Positions 22,835 to 32,649 of a stretch of 54,816 nt of DNA are shown one piece after another. The stretch is from Rikenellaceae bacterium. Its GTDB lineage: Bacteria; Bacteroidota; Bacteroidia; Bacteroidales; Rikenellaceae. The notes beneath the pieces were generated by a model. The model worked only from the letters and a program-made list of their open reading frames with translations, was not told where the DNA came from and made no database searches. The position numbers were made by a program, and so were the translations under genes. Where the stretch lies: NCBI GenBank assembly GCA_015059875.1, contig SUZQ01000007.1:1-54816 (forward strand), read 5' to 3'. How positions within the stretch are numbered: the stretch's first letter is position 1; each line of letters starts with the position of its first letter.

Positions 22835-24367
22835 CTATTTGGTAGCACTCTCCAAACGCTTCATCATAACAAACATGAACAACGCCGAAAGCAAGCACAA
22901 TGCGATAAATACTGACCAAACAACGGTAAGTGAGATACCACCCCAGAGGAAACCACCTACAGATACGAGCATATTACCAATAGCGGTAGCCACAAACCAG
23001 CCACCCATCATCATACCCTTGTACTTTGGAGGTGCAACCTTCGATACGAACGAGATACCCATTGGCGAGAGGAGCAACTCGGCGAAGGTCAATACGAGGT
23101 AGGTCATAATAAGCCAATTAGCCGATACGAGTGGAGCGTTTGCGCCAGCCTTAACAGCCTCTGCCTGCTCGTTTGGAGTGAGCAAACCCTGCGAACCAAC
23201 TGCCATAACTGCGAAACCTACCGCTGCAACGAGCATACCGTAAGCGATCTTACGAGGAGCAGAAGGCTCTTTGCCACGCTTTGCGAGTGCGCCGAAGATA
23301 GCCAACGATACTGGAGTCAATGCCACAACATAGAATGGGTTGAACTGCTGGAAGATTGGAGCAGAAACTGCAACCGATGCATCGCCAACGCCCATTCCCT
23401 TATAAATAAGGTATGCTACTGCGGCAGCCAAGATTGCAAACGAAGTAATCTTACCCTTTGCGCTATTGCTCTGGAAGGTCGAGAATGCAGCGTAAACTGC
23501 AACGATAACAACAACCAAGTTCCAAACGCTGAATGCCATGCTCTGCAAGCCGAATGCCTCCTTAACGGTGAACTCGTCAGCGAAGTAGGTGAGTGTAAGA
23601 CCGTTCTGGTGGAATGCCATCCAGAAGAAGATTACTACGGCAAACACAAGACACAAAGCGATGATACGCTGCTTAGTCTCGGCAGGAGTGAGATTATCCT
23701 CAACCTGTGCAGCAGCAGCCTTATCACTCTTCTTGCCACCCTCAACATGGCGGAACCAGTTGCGGCAAGCGTAGTAGATAGCCATCGAAACAATCAACGC
23801 AACACAAGCCACTGCAAACGAGAAGTGGTAGGCGTCGTTACCCTCGAAACCGAGCGACTTCTCAGCCCAATCCTTGATTGCTACGGCTGCGGTTGGAGCG
23901 AACAACGCACCGATGTTGATAGCCATGTAGAAGAGCGAGAATGCAGAGTCGCGCTTGTCGGCATACTTAGGGTCATCGTAGAGATTACCCACCATAACCT
24001 GCAAGTTACCCTTGAACAGTCCTGTACCGACAGAGATGAAGAGCAACGCACCGAGCATTGCAATCATTGCCAAGGTATCGCCACCGAGAGGCAACGAGAG
24101 GAGAAGGTATCCTACGAACATAATCGAGATACCGATGGTAACCATCTTACCATAACCGAACTTATCTGCCAAGATACCACCAAAGAGAGGCATAAAGTAG
24201 ACAAGACCGAGGAAAGTACTGTAGATTGCACCTGCTACACCAGCGTCCAAACCGAAGTTTGCACGGAGGAACAAGGCAAATACAGCCAACATTGTGTAGT
24301 AGCCGAAACGCTCACCTGTATTGGCGAGAGCCAAGGCATAAAGGGCTTTTGGGTGTCCTTTGAACAT
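22835..24367 (-). CDS. POT/PTR family proton-dependent oligopeptide transporter
   Basis: 510 residues, with many hydrophobic segments across the whole length as expected for the 14-helix bacterial POT subgroup. Family hallmarks: the N-terminal TGERFGYYTMLAVFALFL (E-x-x-E/R-F-x-Y region of helix 1), a PTR2 signature near FSLFYMAINIGALFAP, and the loop GKMVTIGISIMFVGYLLLS. It imports di- and tripeptides by proton symport across the inner membrane. It stands alone: heptamer repeats and a TACCTTTG -7 box (24471-24478, minus strand) lie upstream, and the palindromic element begins at its stop codon. Peptide uptake fits an amino-acid-fermenting gut anaerobe. Confidence 0.92.
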   Translation of the reverse strand: MFKGHPKALYALALANTGERFGYYTMLAVFALFLRANFGLDAGVAGAIYSTFLGLVYFMPLFGGILADKFGYGKMVTIGISIMFVGYLLLSLPLGGDTLAMIAMLGALLFISVGTGLFKGNLQVMVGNLYDDPKYADKRDSAFSLFYMAINIGALFAPTAAVAIKDWAEKSLGFEGNDAYHFSFAVACVALIVSMAIYYACRNWFRHVEGGKKSDKAAAAQVEDNLTPAETKQRIIALCLVFAVVIFFWMAFHQNGLTLTYFADEFTVKEAFGLQSMAFSVWNLVVVIVAVYAAFSTFQSNSAKGKITSFAILAAAVAYLIYKGMGVGDASVAVSAPIFQQFNPFYVVALTPVSLAIFGALAKRGKEPSAPRKIAYGMLVAAVGFAVMAVGSQGLLTPNEQAEAVKAGANAPLVSANWLIMTYLVLTFAELLLSPMGISFVSKVAPPKYKGMMMGGWFVATAIGNMLVSVGGFLWGGISLTVVWSVFIALCLLSALFMFVMMKRLESATK

Positions 24368-24434
24368 AGTGATAATTGTTTAGTAAGTTAATAAAATAAA
24401 ATTTCCAATTCTAATCGCCCTATTTCGAGGGCTA

Positions 24435-24461
24435 TCAGCCATTAGCTATTAGCCATTGGCC
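24435..24461. repeat. Heptamer tandem repeat (TTAGCCA type)
   Basis: TCAGCCA, TTAGCTA, TTAGCCA, TTGGCC in register, just upstream of the POT transporter gene on the leader side. Confidence 0.8.
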
Positions 24462-24682
24462 TTTTCGGCACAAAGGTAGTAAAATTTTCGGAATTATATA
24501 GTTTAGTGTCGTGAAAACATTGTCATTCCGAAGGAGCATAGCGACTGTGGGACCGCTGCGATTAAGCCGAGAACAAAGGGTGCTTGCAGACTTTGCCGAG
24601 GCGGAGCAGTGAAGACCGGAGGTCAATCTCCCGCTTTTTAATTAAAAACAATAACGAAGATTGTCCTTTGTGTAATTTTTAT

Positions 24683-24713
24683 TTTGATTTATTAAATCTT
24701 TTTATTAAATTTG
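24683..24713 (+). promoter_or_regulatory. Promoter of the orphan lipoprotein at 24813
   Basis: -33 TTTG (24683-24686), 19-bp spacer, -7 TAAATTTG (24706-24713). The leader is about 96 nt long. Confidence 0.78.
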
Positions 24714-24812
24714 CATTACAAAAAAACGCATCACAGATGCTACAGAGAGGCGAAATTTAACAATTTGTAACTAACAGTTCACTTTTTAATAATAAATTAA
24801 AATCAAAATGCT

Positions 24813-25883
24813 ATGAAAAAGAATCTACTTTCAATGTTAATGCTTGGTGCAGCAATGTTGTTTGCATGCTGTACACCAAACGATGGTAATGGTAACAATA
24901 GTGGCGACGACAATAAGTCTGCTTTTGCTGTTGGAACCGCAAATATCACACACACTTCGGTGGATGTTACCATCACCCCTAACGATGCCGAGACTTGGTG
25001 GTTTGCAACGCTTTATAGCGAGAATGACCTCAACACTTACGCAGAGGGCGATGCGTTGACTGCTATCACTAACGAGGTTGATTTGCACATGGGAGTTGTT
25101 AATGCATACAACGAGAGCGTTTCTGAGAGTGAGAAGCTTGATCTCTTGACATTCGGATTCGACGATATTATTAAGGGTTCAGCTACTTTGACAGCATCGT
25201 ATCTTTTGCCTGAAACCACTTATGTTGTAATCGTAGCAGAGGTTAATGGCAATGGTCTTGCATCTCAAGAGGTGACAACACATAAGTTTACAACTCTTGC
25301 TCGCCCAGCTGGCAACACCATAGTTTTCGCTCCTCAGATGGCAACAGTTGAGTGCTTTGGCGATTATTATGGTGCTGAGTCAAACAATATTATGTTAAAT
25401 CTCTTTGCAGTAAATGAGAATGGCAATGTTGCAAATATTGCTCTTGAGTACTTTACCGAACTCAGCAATCACGATGGCGTAGGTTCATTTGTTCCTGATT
25501 ACGACTATACCTTCGCAGCTGGCACATTCTGTCCAGGTGAGTATTACGATGGTATGTTGTATCCAGCATACTATGTTGAAATGAATATGGATACCGAGGA
25601 GTATGTTGCAATGGTAGCTCTTGTTGATGGTACAATATCTGTAACAAAGGAGGGCTCTGAGTACACCATTAACGCCTCTTTGACAAGCGAGGATGGTGAT
25701 GTTTACAAAGTGGAGAACTATAAATACTCTCTTAGCGAGGATACTTATTACGACGAGTGCAATGGTGCTGCTTTGTTGAAGTTGTCAAACAAGAAGAATA
25801 ACAATCGTTCAATCAAGGTTGCTAACCCTGCAACAAAGGTGTTGAAGGTTGGACATCTCGGAGCAAAAGCTAACCGTAGATAG
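24813..25883 (+). CDS. Hypothetical lipoprotein with fibronectin-III-like domain
   Basis: 356 residues with a lipoprotein signal (lipobox LFAC, lipidated C19) and an Asp/Asn/Gly-rich linker (GNGNNSGDDNK), so probably surface exposed. Residues about 40-165 resemble a fibronectin-III/Ig-like domain found in many Bacteroidetes lipoproteins: ITHTSVDVTITPNDAETWWF near the start and YLLPETTYVVIVAEVNGNG with the terminal strand THKFTT. The second half (FAPQMATVECFGDYYGAESNN ..) is a beta-rich domain with acidic and aromatic residues. The short basic tail after 330 (KKNNNRSIKVANP, then KVGHLGAKANRR) is unusual. Function unknown. It has its own promoter and is terminated by palindrome 25904-25945. Confidence 0.7.
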   Translation: MKKNLLSMLMLGAAMLFACCTPNDGNGNNSGDDNKSAFAVGTANITHTSVDVTITPNDAETWWFATLYSENDLNTYAEGDALTAITNEVDLHMGVVNAYNESVSESEKLDLLTFGFDDIIKGSATLTASYLLPETTYVVIVAEVNGNGLASQEVTTHKFTTLARPAGNTIVFAPQMATVECFGDYYGAESNNIMLNLFAVNENGNVANIALEYFTELSNHDGVGSFVPDYDYTFAAGTFCPGEYYDGMLYPAYYVEMNMDTEEYVAMVALVDGTISVTKEGSEYTINASLTSEDGDVYKVENYKYSLSEDTYYDECNGAALLKLSNKKNNNRSIKVANPATKVLKVGHLGAKANRR

Positions 25884-25903
25884 GCTTCATAAGTATAATT
25901 CTA

Positions 25904-25945
25904 CAACAACAATGAGTGTGTCCAAGGACACACTCATTGTTGTTG
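25904..25945. terminator. Bidirectional terminator-like perfect palindrome
   Basis: A 20-bp perfect inverted repeat centred on AA (CAACAACAATGAGTGTGTCC / its complement 25926-25945) between two convergent genes whose stops are at 25883 and 25957. There is no long T tract, so termination strength is uncertain, but placement fits both strands. Confidence 0.75.
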
Positions 25946-25956
25946 ATACTTTGTAT

Positions 25957-28779
25957 CTACTTTGTATGCTCGTTCACCAAGTAGATGATTGAACGATACG
26001 GTACTCCCGAATTGGTAGCCAAGCCTATCTCGCAGGTGCGTGAGTTTGAGTAGCCCACCTCAACGCCAGCCTTCTCGATTTGCGCCCGCAACTTGCGTAG
26101 CGCGTAGGCGTTCAATTCAGGGTGTGTCATACCCTTGTCGCCCGCATATCCACAGCAGCCAACACCCTCAGGAACAAGTACATTCGTAGAGCAGAGTCGC
26201 GCCAACCCTTCAACAGCCGACTCGATACCCATCTTACGGGTTGAGCAAGTGAGGTGGATTGCAATAGGAGTGTCGGTCTGCACAAACTCCAATCTGTCAC
26301 GCATCTTCTCCCATACAAACTCCGCTGAGTCGTATAGGCGCATCCTCTTGATTTTCTGCTTCATTCGATAGAGGCACGGGCTTTGGTCGCAGACAACATC
26401 GTACTTGCCATGCTCCGACGCCTCCCAGAGGGCCTCCTCCAACTCGCGCAGCTTCTTGTCTGCTGTTTCGGGCAAACCCTTACTCTCCCAAATAGTACCG
26501 CAGCATAGCGACTCCATCGCCTTTGGCAGAATAACCTCATAGCCCGCCTTGGCAAACAGCGACATCATCTCCTCAACCAATGGGCGACAGTGGCGCGATG
26601 CCCTCTCCGTTCCCATTGTCTGATTTATGCAACTTGGGAAATAGACCACCTTATCCTTCTGCTCCGTGCGCTCCACTCTACCCTCCTTGAAATGGTAGTT
26701 TTTCGGCAACGACGGTGTCCACAGAGGCATTTTTAACCCTTTGTGCAAACCCTTACCAACCACTGACATCGCCTTTGTGCCAAGCACAGAATGAGCGACA
26801 TCTGCCACCGCAAGTACACCGCGCAAAGCACCCTTTACACCTGCAAAGTGGTCTGCAACAAAGCGACCTACCCCATTTCCAAATGATCCCATCTCGCGAC
26901 GACGCAACTCATGCGTCAGCTCGGAAATATTGATGCCCATAGGGCAGGATTTCGAGCAGAGTCCATCGCCAGCACAGGTATCGTTTCCGAAATATTTATA
27001 CCCCTTGCGCAACTCGGCAAGTCGCTCATTATCCTCGCCCGACATCTCCAAGCGAGCAATCTCGCGCTGCAACACCATTCGTGTGCGCGAAGAGAGCGTA
27101 TAACCGCACGACACACAATTTACCTCGCAGAAACCGCACTCTATGCAGCGATTGAGTTGTTTGTACATCTCGCGCACCCCCTCCGAAGCATCCTCAGCTG
27201 GGGTAAGAATCGACAACGACTTGAAGTTTTTGAGGTGACACCCCCTATCCTCATTGAAAATCACGCCCGGATTGAGCAGATTATCACTATCGAAAGCCTG
27301 CTTCACACGACGCATCATTTCGTACGCCTTAGCACCCCACTCGCGCTCCACAAATGGAGCCATATTGCGTCCTGTACCGTGTTCAGCCTTGAGCGAGCCA
27401 TCGTACTTATCAACCACCAACTCTGCCACCGCCTCAATCAATTGGCGATATCGCTCGACCTCCGCATCCGAGGAGAAGGATTGATTGATGATAAAGTGGT
27501 AGTTACCCTCAAGTGCGTGACCATAGATGCACGAATCGTCGTAGCCAAACCTATCCAGCAACTCCGACAACTCCACCGTAGCTTGGGGTAAATCTTCGAT
27601 ATGAAAGGCGATATCCTCAATCATACAGGTTGTGCCCTCCTTGCGCAGACCTCCCACCATAGGGAAGATGCCCGAACGCACCGCCCAAAGTTTTGCTCGT
27701 TCCGCCTCGTTGTCGGTAAAGTGAACACCCGTAACGGTGTCGAACTTTTCGAGCGCATCCGAGATTATTGAAACTCTCTTTTCGAGAGCCTCTTGCTCGC
27801 TATCTTCCACCTCAATCAGCAGAGCCGTCAGCCCCTCGCCCGTAGTATCGCCCGCAGCGGTGAGCGAACGCGAGTCGAGCAACTCAACTGCCGTAACATC
27901 GAGCGAGCGAATTGCTACCACAGCCTCGCAAGCCTCGCGAATAGAGCGAAAATAGACCATCGCCGTCTTATGCAGTGGCAAGAGAGGAAGCGTGCGCATC
28001 GTCACCTCGCTCGCGAAGCAGAGCGTTCCCTCCGAACCAACTATCGAGTGAAGGATAATATCGAACGGATCATCAAACTGCACAAATGGCAACAGATTCA
28101 ATCCCGTAACACACTTTATCGAATACTTGCGTTTAATTCGCTCCGCCAACTCCTTGTCAGCACGAATCTCATCGCGGATGGCGCAAATCTCATCAAGCAA
28201 CCCCTTATGCGACAAGGCAAAAGCCTCACGGCTCGCCTTATCAGCCGTATCGAGAATAGTTCCATCGGCAAAGACCAATCGCGCCGAAAGAAGTACGCGG
28301 TCGCTATTTGCCCATACGCCACAACTCATTCCCGAAGCGTTGTTCATCACTATTCCGCCCACCATTGCGCTCTTTATCGAGGCGGGATCGGGACCAAACT
28401 TGCGACCATAAGGAGCCAAGATACGATTCACCTCTGCACCCACAATGCCGGGTTGGAGGGTGATTGTTTCGCCCCCTTCGCCCACGGAGTATCGCTCCCA
28501 ATTTTTACCCGCAACAAGAAGTATCGAATCGCTTATCGCCTGTCCCGAAAGCGATGTTCCTGCGGCACGGAAAGTCACGGGAAGGTGCAGAGAGGAGGCA
28601 ACCTCCAATAGTTTTGAAACCTCCTCTTCGCCCTTTGTGCGCACTACAACTTGCGGAGTCAGACGGTAAAATCCTGCATCCGTACCCCACACAAAACGAC
28701 GCAGATAGTCGGTATACACCCTATCTGATGCGATAAACGGCTCTATCCGCTTCAAAAAACTGCTATATCTTCTCTCCAT
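25957..28779 (-). CDS. FAD-linked oxidase fused to Fe-S (GlpC-like) domain; D-2-hydroxyacid dehydrogenase type
   Basis: 940 residues. The N-terminal FAD-binding PCMH domain (VTFRAAGTSLSGQAI, MVGGIVMNNASGMSCG) and FAD-oxidase C-terminal domain (YGHALEGNYHF, EHGTGRNMAPFVE) resemble GlcD and D-lactate dehydrogenases. From about 540 on there are two 4Fe-4S clusters (CIECGFCEVNC, CAGDGLCSKSCP) and then two CCG domains (FPSCINQTMG .. CCGT; HLTCSTRKMG .. GCCGYAGDKG). This layout matches E. coli YdiJ-type proteins. It should oxidise a D-2-hydroxyacid (lactate, 2-hydroxyglutarate or glycolate) and feed electrons toward the quinone pool. Substrate inferred only. It starts 16 nt after the glgB stop on the same strand and may share that transcript. 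Confidence 0.9.
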   Translation of the reverse strand: MERRYSSFLKRIEPFIASDRVYTDYLRRFVWGTDAGFYRLTPQVVVRTKGEEEVSKLLEVASSLHLPVTFRAAGTSLSGQAISDSILLVAGKNWERYSVGEGGETITLQPGIVGAEVNRILAPYGRKFGPDPASIKSAMVGGIVMNNASGMSCGVWANSDRVLLSARLVFADGTILDTADKASREAFALSHKGLLDEICAIRDEIRADKELAERIKRKYSIKCVTGLNLLPFVQFDDPFDIILHSIVGSEGTLCFASEVTMRTLPLLPLHKTAMVYFRSIREACEAVVAIRSLDVTAVELLDSRSLTAAGDTTGEGLTALLIEVEDSEQEALEKRVSIISDALEKFDTVTGVHFTDNEAERAKLWAVRSGIFPMVGGLRKEGTTCMIEDIAFHIEDLPQATVELSELLDRFGYDDSCIYGHALEGNYHFIINQSFSSDAEVERYRQLIEAVAELVVDKYDGSLKAEHGTGRNMAPFVEREWGAKAYEMMRRVKQAFDSDNLLNPGVIFNEDRGCHLKNFKSLSILTPAEDASEGVREMYKQLNRCIECGFCEVNCVSCGYTLSSRTRMVLQREIARLEMSGEDNERLAELRKGYKYFGNDTCAGDGLCSKSCPMGINISELTHELRRREMGSFGNGVGRFVADHFAGVKGALRGVLAVADVAHSVLGTKAMSVVGKGLHKGLKMPLWTPSLPKNYHFKEGRVERTEQKDKVVYFPSCINQTMGTERASRHCRPLVEEMMSLFAKAGYEVILPKAMESLCCGTIWESKGLPETADKKLRELEEALWEASEHGKYDVVCDQSPCLYRMKQKIKRMRLYDSAEFVWEKMRDRLEFVQTDTPIAIHLTCSTRKMGIESAVEGLARLCSTNVLVPEGVGCCGYAGDKGMTHPELNAYALRKLRAQIEKAGVEVGYSNSRTCEIGLATNSGVPYRSIIYLVNEHTK

Positions 28780-28794
28780 ATCCTATTCGGCCCG

Positions 28795-30825
28795 TTATTT
28801 ATTCCACTTCAGCACCATTGCGGTACGGGCAGTGTTGTAAATCTTGATAAAGTAGTGAGGGTTATCCCACTCGTCGATGATTGTTTCGGTGAAGTGTTCC
28901 TGCCCCTTTGTCTGACGGTCGAAACCGCCAAAACGCTCCTCATCAGTCGAGAGTTCAATGGTATATTTTCCCGCCCAAGGCACCTCAACACGATAGTCGG
29001 GTATCGAATTTGTCGGACTCCAATTAAAGACAAAGTACAACCCCTTATGCGAGTAGGCGATAGTCTGATTCTCCTGGTCGGTGTGCCACTTGTAAGGGTA
29101 GCCATCCGCCAAAACCTTATACTTCTTAACCACCTTAAGCATCTCCTTATCGAAGGCTCCGAGTTGTCCGTAGCGCAAGAAGCCATTATCCGCCAACGAC
29201 CACTGACGACGCGCGTGCGAGTAGCTCCAACCGTTGCCCTCGCGTGGGAAATCGATCCACTCAGGGTGTCCGAACTCGTTACCCATAAAGTTGAGATAGG
29301 CATCGCCACCCACCGAGATGGTCATCAGTCGAATCATCTTGTGCAGAGCCATTCCGCGCTCTACTGCCAAGTTCTCCGAGCCTTTGTTCATCGCAAAGTA
29401 CATCTCCTTATCCATCAGTCGGAAGGCGATAGTCTTGTCGCCCACCATAGCTTGGTCGTGCGACTCGGCATAAGCTACGGTCTTAACCTTCGGCAGGCGG
29501 TTGGTCAATACGCCCCAAATCTCCTCGACATTCCAATCTTCGTCGCGTTCATCCTCGATAAGGCGAATCCAAAAGTCAGGGATTGCCATTCCGAGTCGGA
29601 AATCGAAACCGATACCGCCATCCTCTATCGTGCGACACATTCCTGGCATTCCGCTGACATCTTCGGCAATGGTTACAGCCTCTGGGCGGAAGTCGTGAAC
29701 GAGTTTATTTGCCAACGAGAGATAGACCAGAGCGTCACGATTTACACCCTCGTCGAAGAACTTTTCGCGGCAGTCGAAGTCGGTATAGCCGTGATGGTGA
29801 TATATCATCGAGGTTACGCCATCGAAGCGGTAGCCGTCGAAATGGAACTCATCGAGCCAATACTTCACATTCGAGAGGAGGAAGTGCTCCACCTCGCGTT
29901 TACCGTAGTCGAAAATCTTTGAGTCCCAATACTTTTGGTATCCTGCATCGCCCGCCTTTGAGTAGTGGTATGGCGAGCCATCCAACTCGTTTATGCCCTC
30001 GTTGAAGTTCTTGACATAGTGGGCATGGACAATATCCATAATTACAGCTATGCCCAACTTGTGAGCCTTGCGCACCAACGACTTCAGCTCCTCAGGCGTT
30101 CCGAAACGCGACGACGGAGCGAAGAAATTTGCCACATGGTAACCAAACGAGCCGTAGTATGGGTGTTCGGCAATAGCCATTACCTGAATGGCGTTGTAGC
30201 CCGCCTTCTTCACTCGTGGCAAGACCTTCTGCTCAAACTCCTTGTAGGTGCTAACACCCTCCTTCTCGGAGGACATACCGATATGGGTTTCGTAAATCAG
30301 CAGATTTTGCTTATCGACAACAAGCCTATCATCGCCCCAGTCGAATGGTTGCGGAATCCAGAATTGCGCTGAGTAGTTCTTTGTATTATCATCTTGAACG
30401 AGGCGTGTGGCATAAGCCGGAATACGGTCGTGCCAGCCATTTTGACCGTGAATATGGAGTTTGTAGAGTGAGCCATGCGTCAGGCGGAACTCATACATCG
30501 CATCGGGCAGGAAGATACTCCAAACACCATTTGCATCTTTGTTCAAACGCAACTGCGTGCGTTGCCAGTTGTTGAAATCGCCAAAGATATAGACATCGTA
30601 TGCCGCAGGCAGCCACTCTCTAAACCACCAGCCCGACATATCCTCGTCGTACTGCCAGCCAAAGTAGCGGTAGCCGTTTGCGTAATCTACAATCGAGCCG
30701 CCACGCTCAATATCGGCAAGATGTTGGCAGTAAGCGTCATATCGCTCATTTACAGCCTCCTCAACAGGTTGTAGCCACTCATCTTCGGCAACCATTGCCA
30801 ACTGTTTTCTCTCTGTATTACCCAT
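28795..30825 (-). CDS. glgB: 1,4-alpha-glucan (glycogen) branching enzyme, GH13
   Basis: 676 residues, close to the eukaryotic-like GH13_8 branching enzymes that Bacteroidetes carry rather than the 730-residue E. coli type. An N-terminal CBM48-like module (WWFREWLPAAYDVYIFGDFNNW) precedes the catalytic barrel: VIMDIVHAHYVKN (region I), FDGYRFDGVTSMIYHHHGY (nucleophile D), VTIAEDVSGMPGM (acid/base E), and YAESHDQAMVGDKT (third catalytic D). It transfers alpha-1,4 segments to 1,6 positions in glycogen. No other glg gene is nearby. A -7 box TATATTTG lies at 30857-30864 on the minus strand. Confidence 0.95.
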   Translation of the reverse strand: MGNTERKQLAMVAEDEWLQPVEEAVNERYDAYCQHLADIERGGSIVDYANGYRYFGWQYDEDMSGWWFREWLPAAYDVYIFGDFNNWQRTQLRLNKDANGVWSIFLPDAMYEFRLTHGSLYKLHIHGQNGWHDRIPAYATRLVQDDNTKNYSAQFWIPQPFDWGDDRLVVDKQNLLIYETHIGMSSEKEGVSTYKEFEQKVLPRVKKAGYNAIQVMAIAEHPYYGSFGYHVANFFAPSSRFGTPEELKSLVRKAHKLGIAVIMDIVHAHYVKNFNEGINELDGSPYHYSKAGDAGYQKYWDSKIFDYGKREVEHFLLSNVKYWLDEFHFDGYRFDGVTSMIYHHHGYTDFDCREKFFDEGVNRDALVYLSLANKLVHDFRPEAVTIAEDVSGMPGMCRTIEDGGIGFDFRLGMAIPDFWIRLIEDERDEDWNVEEIWGVLTNRLPKVKTVAYAESHDQAMVGDKTIAFRLMDKEMYFAMNKGSENLAVERGMALHKMIRLMTISVGGDAYLNFMGNEFGHPEWIDFPREGNGWSYSHARRQWSLADNGFLRYGQLGAFDKEMLKVVKKYKVLADGYPYKWHTDQENQTIAYSHKGLYFVFNWSPTNSIPDYRVEVPWAGKYTIELSTDEERFGGFDRQTKGQEHFTETIIDEWDNPHYFIKIYNTARTAMVLKWNK

Positions 30826-30856
30826 AATCTCGGTAGTTTTGGAATAAACACTCCTA

Positions 30857-30864
30857 CAAATATA
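30857..30864 (-). promoter_or_regulatory. Probable -7 box of glgB
   Basis: TATATTTG on the minus strand, about 32 nt upstream of the glgB start. No TTTG at the right -33 distance was seen, so it is a partial match. Confidence 0.5.
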
Positions 30865-30912
30865 AGAAAAAAGCCTCTAACTTGCGGGGTGTAGCGTGAT
30901 ATTTTTTCAAAA

Positions 30913-30952
30913 AAAGTTGAGCCGACAACTTTTCGGTTATCAGCTCAACTTT
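30913..30952 (-). terminator. Terminator after the phosphoesterase gene
   Basis: A 10-bp perfect outer stem AAAGTTGAGC (30913-30922) / GCTCAACTTT (30943-30952), with an inner GACAAC/GTTATC arm. On the minus strand it is followed by a T7 tract (A run 30909-30915 on plus). It closes the pyrH - thioredoxin-like - frr - phosphoesterase cluster. Confidence 0.85.
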
Positions 30953-30988
30953 CAAAATAGGAGAGTTGCATAGCAACCCGAACAGCTC

Positions 30989-32632
30989 CTAATTCGCAGC
31001 TTGCGTTGTAAAGGTTGCTATAACATTTCCAAATACATCCTTCGCCTCAACCGTAATAACAGCTTTTGGATCGGCTGGAATATATCGCCAAGTGTGTGGC
31101 GCGCCCTTGCGAGGTCGCTGAGCACTCGCATTTTGCACACGATGTCCCTCAGGAGCCTCACCATTCATATTCTTCTCGAACTCCGCCCAATGCCAATCGC
31201 GGAAGTTCAAATCGTAAACCTTATTCGTAGCCTTACCCTTACCGCCTGTACTCTCGGTAAACGAACATTCGTAAGCTCCAAAAACATTTACCAACACTGC
31301 AGCCTCATTCTTCACATGCGCCTTTATGAGGTCGTGATAGTGGGTTATTCCGTCGCCCGTAAATTTGGAGATGCGATAGTTCCACTTGTTATTCACATTG
31401 TCGTAGACGAGATACTTCTTGCCCTTCGCCTCGCCCCAAGCGACATAGTCGCGCGAGATCTTCTCACCACCGAAGTGATATGCTACCGAGCCTCCTGGAG
31501 TGCCGTCGCAGCTCCAAGGTGTGTACCAGAAGGTACCTGATGTCGAGGCGTGTACATTCTGAATCATCTCCTTGCCATTGTAGATGCGACGGATGCTTGA
31601 ATCGGCGTGCGAGTGTCCCGCCAAAATCATCACATCGTACCCCTTGAAGGAGTCGAGAAACTTCTCGGCATACATCATTCTATACTGCGTGTTATTGAGC
31701 AGGATAGGGCAATGAACGAGAACTACAATCTTACGGATGCGACTCTTGTCTATCTGCGCAATATCTCTCTTCAACCACTCCATCTGCACATCATCCACAC
31801 GGTACTGATAACCCTTTACTGCATCCTCGCGTTGTGTAGGCCCCGAATCGCTTGTAATAATGAACGAGTTGTCGAGTACAACATAATGCTCGCTACCAAT
31901 GTTGAACGAGTAGTAGGATGGGCCTATCGCTGAGTGGAATGTATTGCGCGAATGGTGCACCGTAGCATCATCGAACCTCTCACCCTTTTTAGGAATATCG
32001 TGGTCGTGATTACCCACAGTGTTGAATACGGGCATATTGAGTTTCGTATCCGACACATAATCGGCGAGGGTGTAGCTGCCACGCTTGTTCTTCCATGAGG
32101 TGCGCAGACCGATATCGCCAAGATGTACCATATAGACTGGATTACCGAGTTTTGATGCATAGTCGTTAATCTCAGGTATCATCTGCGTGGTATATCGCTC
32201 CACATCGAGAATGCAGCCTGCACTGCTTGTTCCCCTTAGAATGTGGGTATCCGACATTGTCATCAGCGTATAGCGCGACTGATCAACCTTCGTGAGATCG
32301 AAGTTGAAAGTCTGCTTTGCAACACCCTGCTCGATTCGACCATAAAACTGCGGAATAGAGCCATTTCGAGAGACTTCGTATCCCGAAGGGATAGAGATAT
32401 GAACAAACTGCGCACGCTCGCTATCTGCTGGCAACGAGTAGCTACCATTTTTGCCCGTTTTGGTAACATTTACTCCATCCGACACCACCACGCCAGCAAC
32501 ACCCTTGCCACCGCAGCGAACAAATCCCGATACGCCACCTCTCTTTGCCGCTGTTGCACTCAGCGAAACAAAAAATAGGGCAACCACCGTAAAGATGGTT
32601 ACCCTATTTAGAATCCTTTTAATCCACATCAT
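30989..32632 (-). CDS. Calcineurin-like metallophosphoesterase, exported
   Basis: 547 residues. An N-terminal hydrophobic segment (VTIFTVVALFFVSLSATAA) is probably a signal peptide. Then an Ig-like/MetallophosN domain (GVSGFVRCGGKGVAGVVVSD, about 33-110). The phosphoesterase core has the five metal-binding blocks: MSDTHI, HLGDIG, TVGNHDHD, VLVHCP and LAGHSHAD. The C-terminal 150 residues match the MetallophosC domain of this Bacteroidetes subfamily. The substrate is unknown and could be a phospholipid, nucleotide or sugar phosphate. It follows frr by 17 nt and is the last gene of the cluster before terminator 30913-30952. Confidence 0.85.
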   Translation of the reverse strand: MMWIKRILNRVTIFTVVALFFVSLSATAAKRGGVSGFVRCGGKGVAGVVVSDGVNVTKTGKNGSYSLPADSERAQFVHISIPSGYEVSRNGSIPQFYGRIEQGVAKQTFNFDLTKVDQSRYTLMTMSDTHILRGTSSAGCILDVERYTTQMIPEINDYASKLGNPVYMVHLGDIGLRTSWKNKRGSYTLADYVSDTKLNMPVFNTVGNHDHDIPKKGERFDDATVHHSRNTFHSAIGPSYYSFNIGSEHYVVLDNSFIITSDSGPTQREDAVKGYQYRVDDVQMEWLKRDIAQIDKSRIRKIVVLVHCPILLNNTQYRMMYAEKFLDSFKGYDVMILAGHSHADSSIRRIYNGKEMIQNVHASTSGTFWYTPWSCDGTPGGSVAYHFGGEKISRDYVAWGEAKGKKYLVYDNVNNKWNYRISKFTGDGITHYHDLIKAHVKNEAAVLVNVFGAYECSFTESTGGKGKATNKVYDLNFRDWHWAEFEKNMNGEAPEGHRVQNASAQRPRKGAPHTWRYIPADPKAVITVEAKDVFGNVIATFTTQAAN

Positions 32633-32649
32633 AATTCAGAATCCTATCA

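Larger units (their letters stand above)
24368..24812. other. Intergenic region with repeats and two divergent promoters
   Basis: 445 bp. It holds heptamer repeats (24435-24461), the minus-strand -7 box TACCTTTG of the POT gene (24471-24478), a GC-richer stretch at about 24522-24640 of the kind often dispersed in Bacteroidales genomes (only one copy here), and the plus-strand promoter of the next gene (24683-24713). No ORF with coding character was seen. Confidence 0.6.

Noticed and set aside
24522..24640. Possible tRNA or small RNA gene in a GC-richer intergenic stretch
   Set aside because: No cloverleaf, no GGTTCGA-type T loop and no CCA end could be built; it resembles dispersed intergenic repeats.
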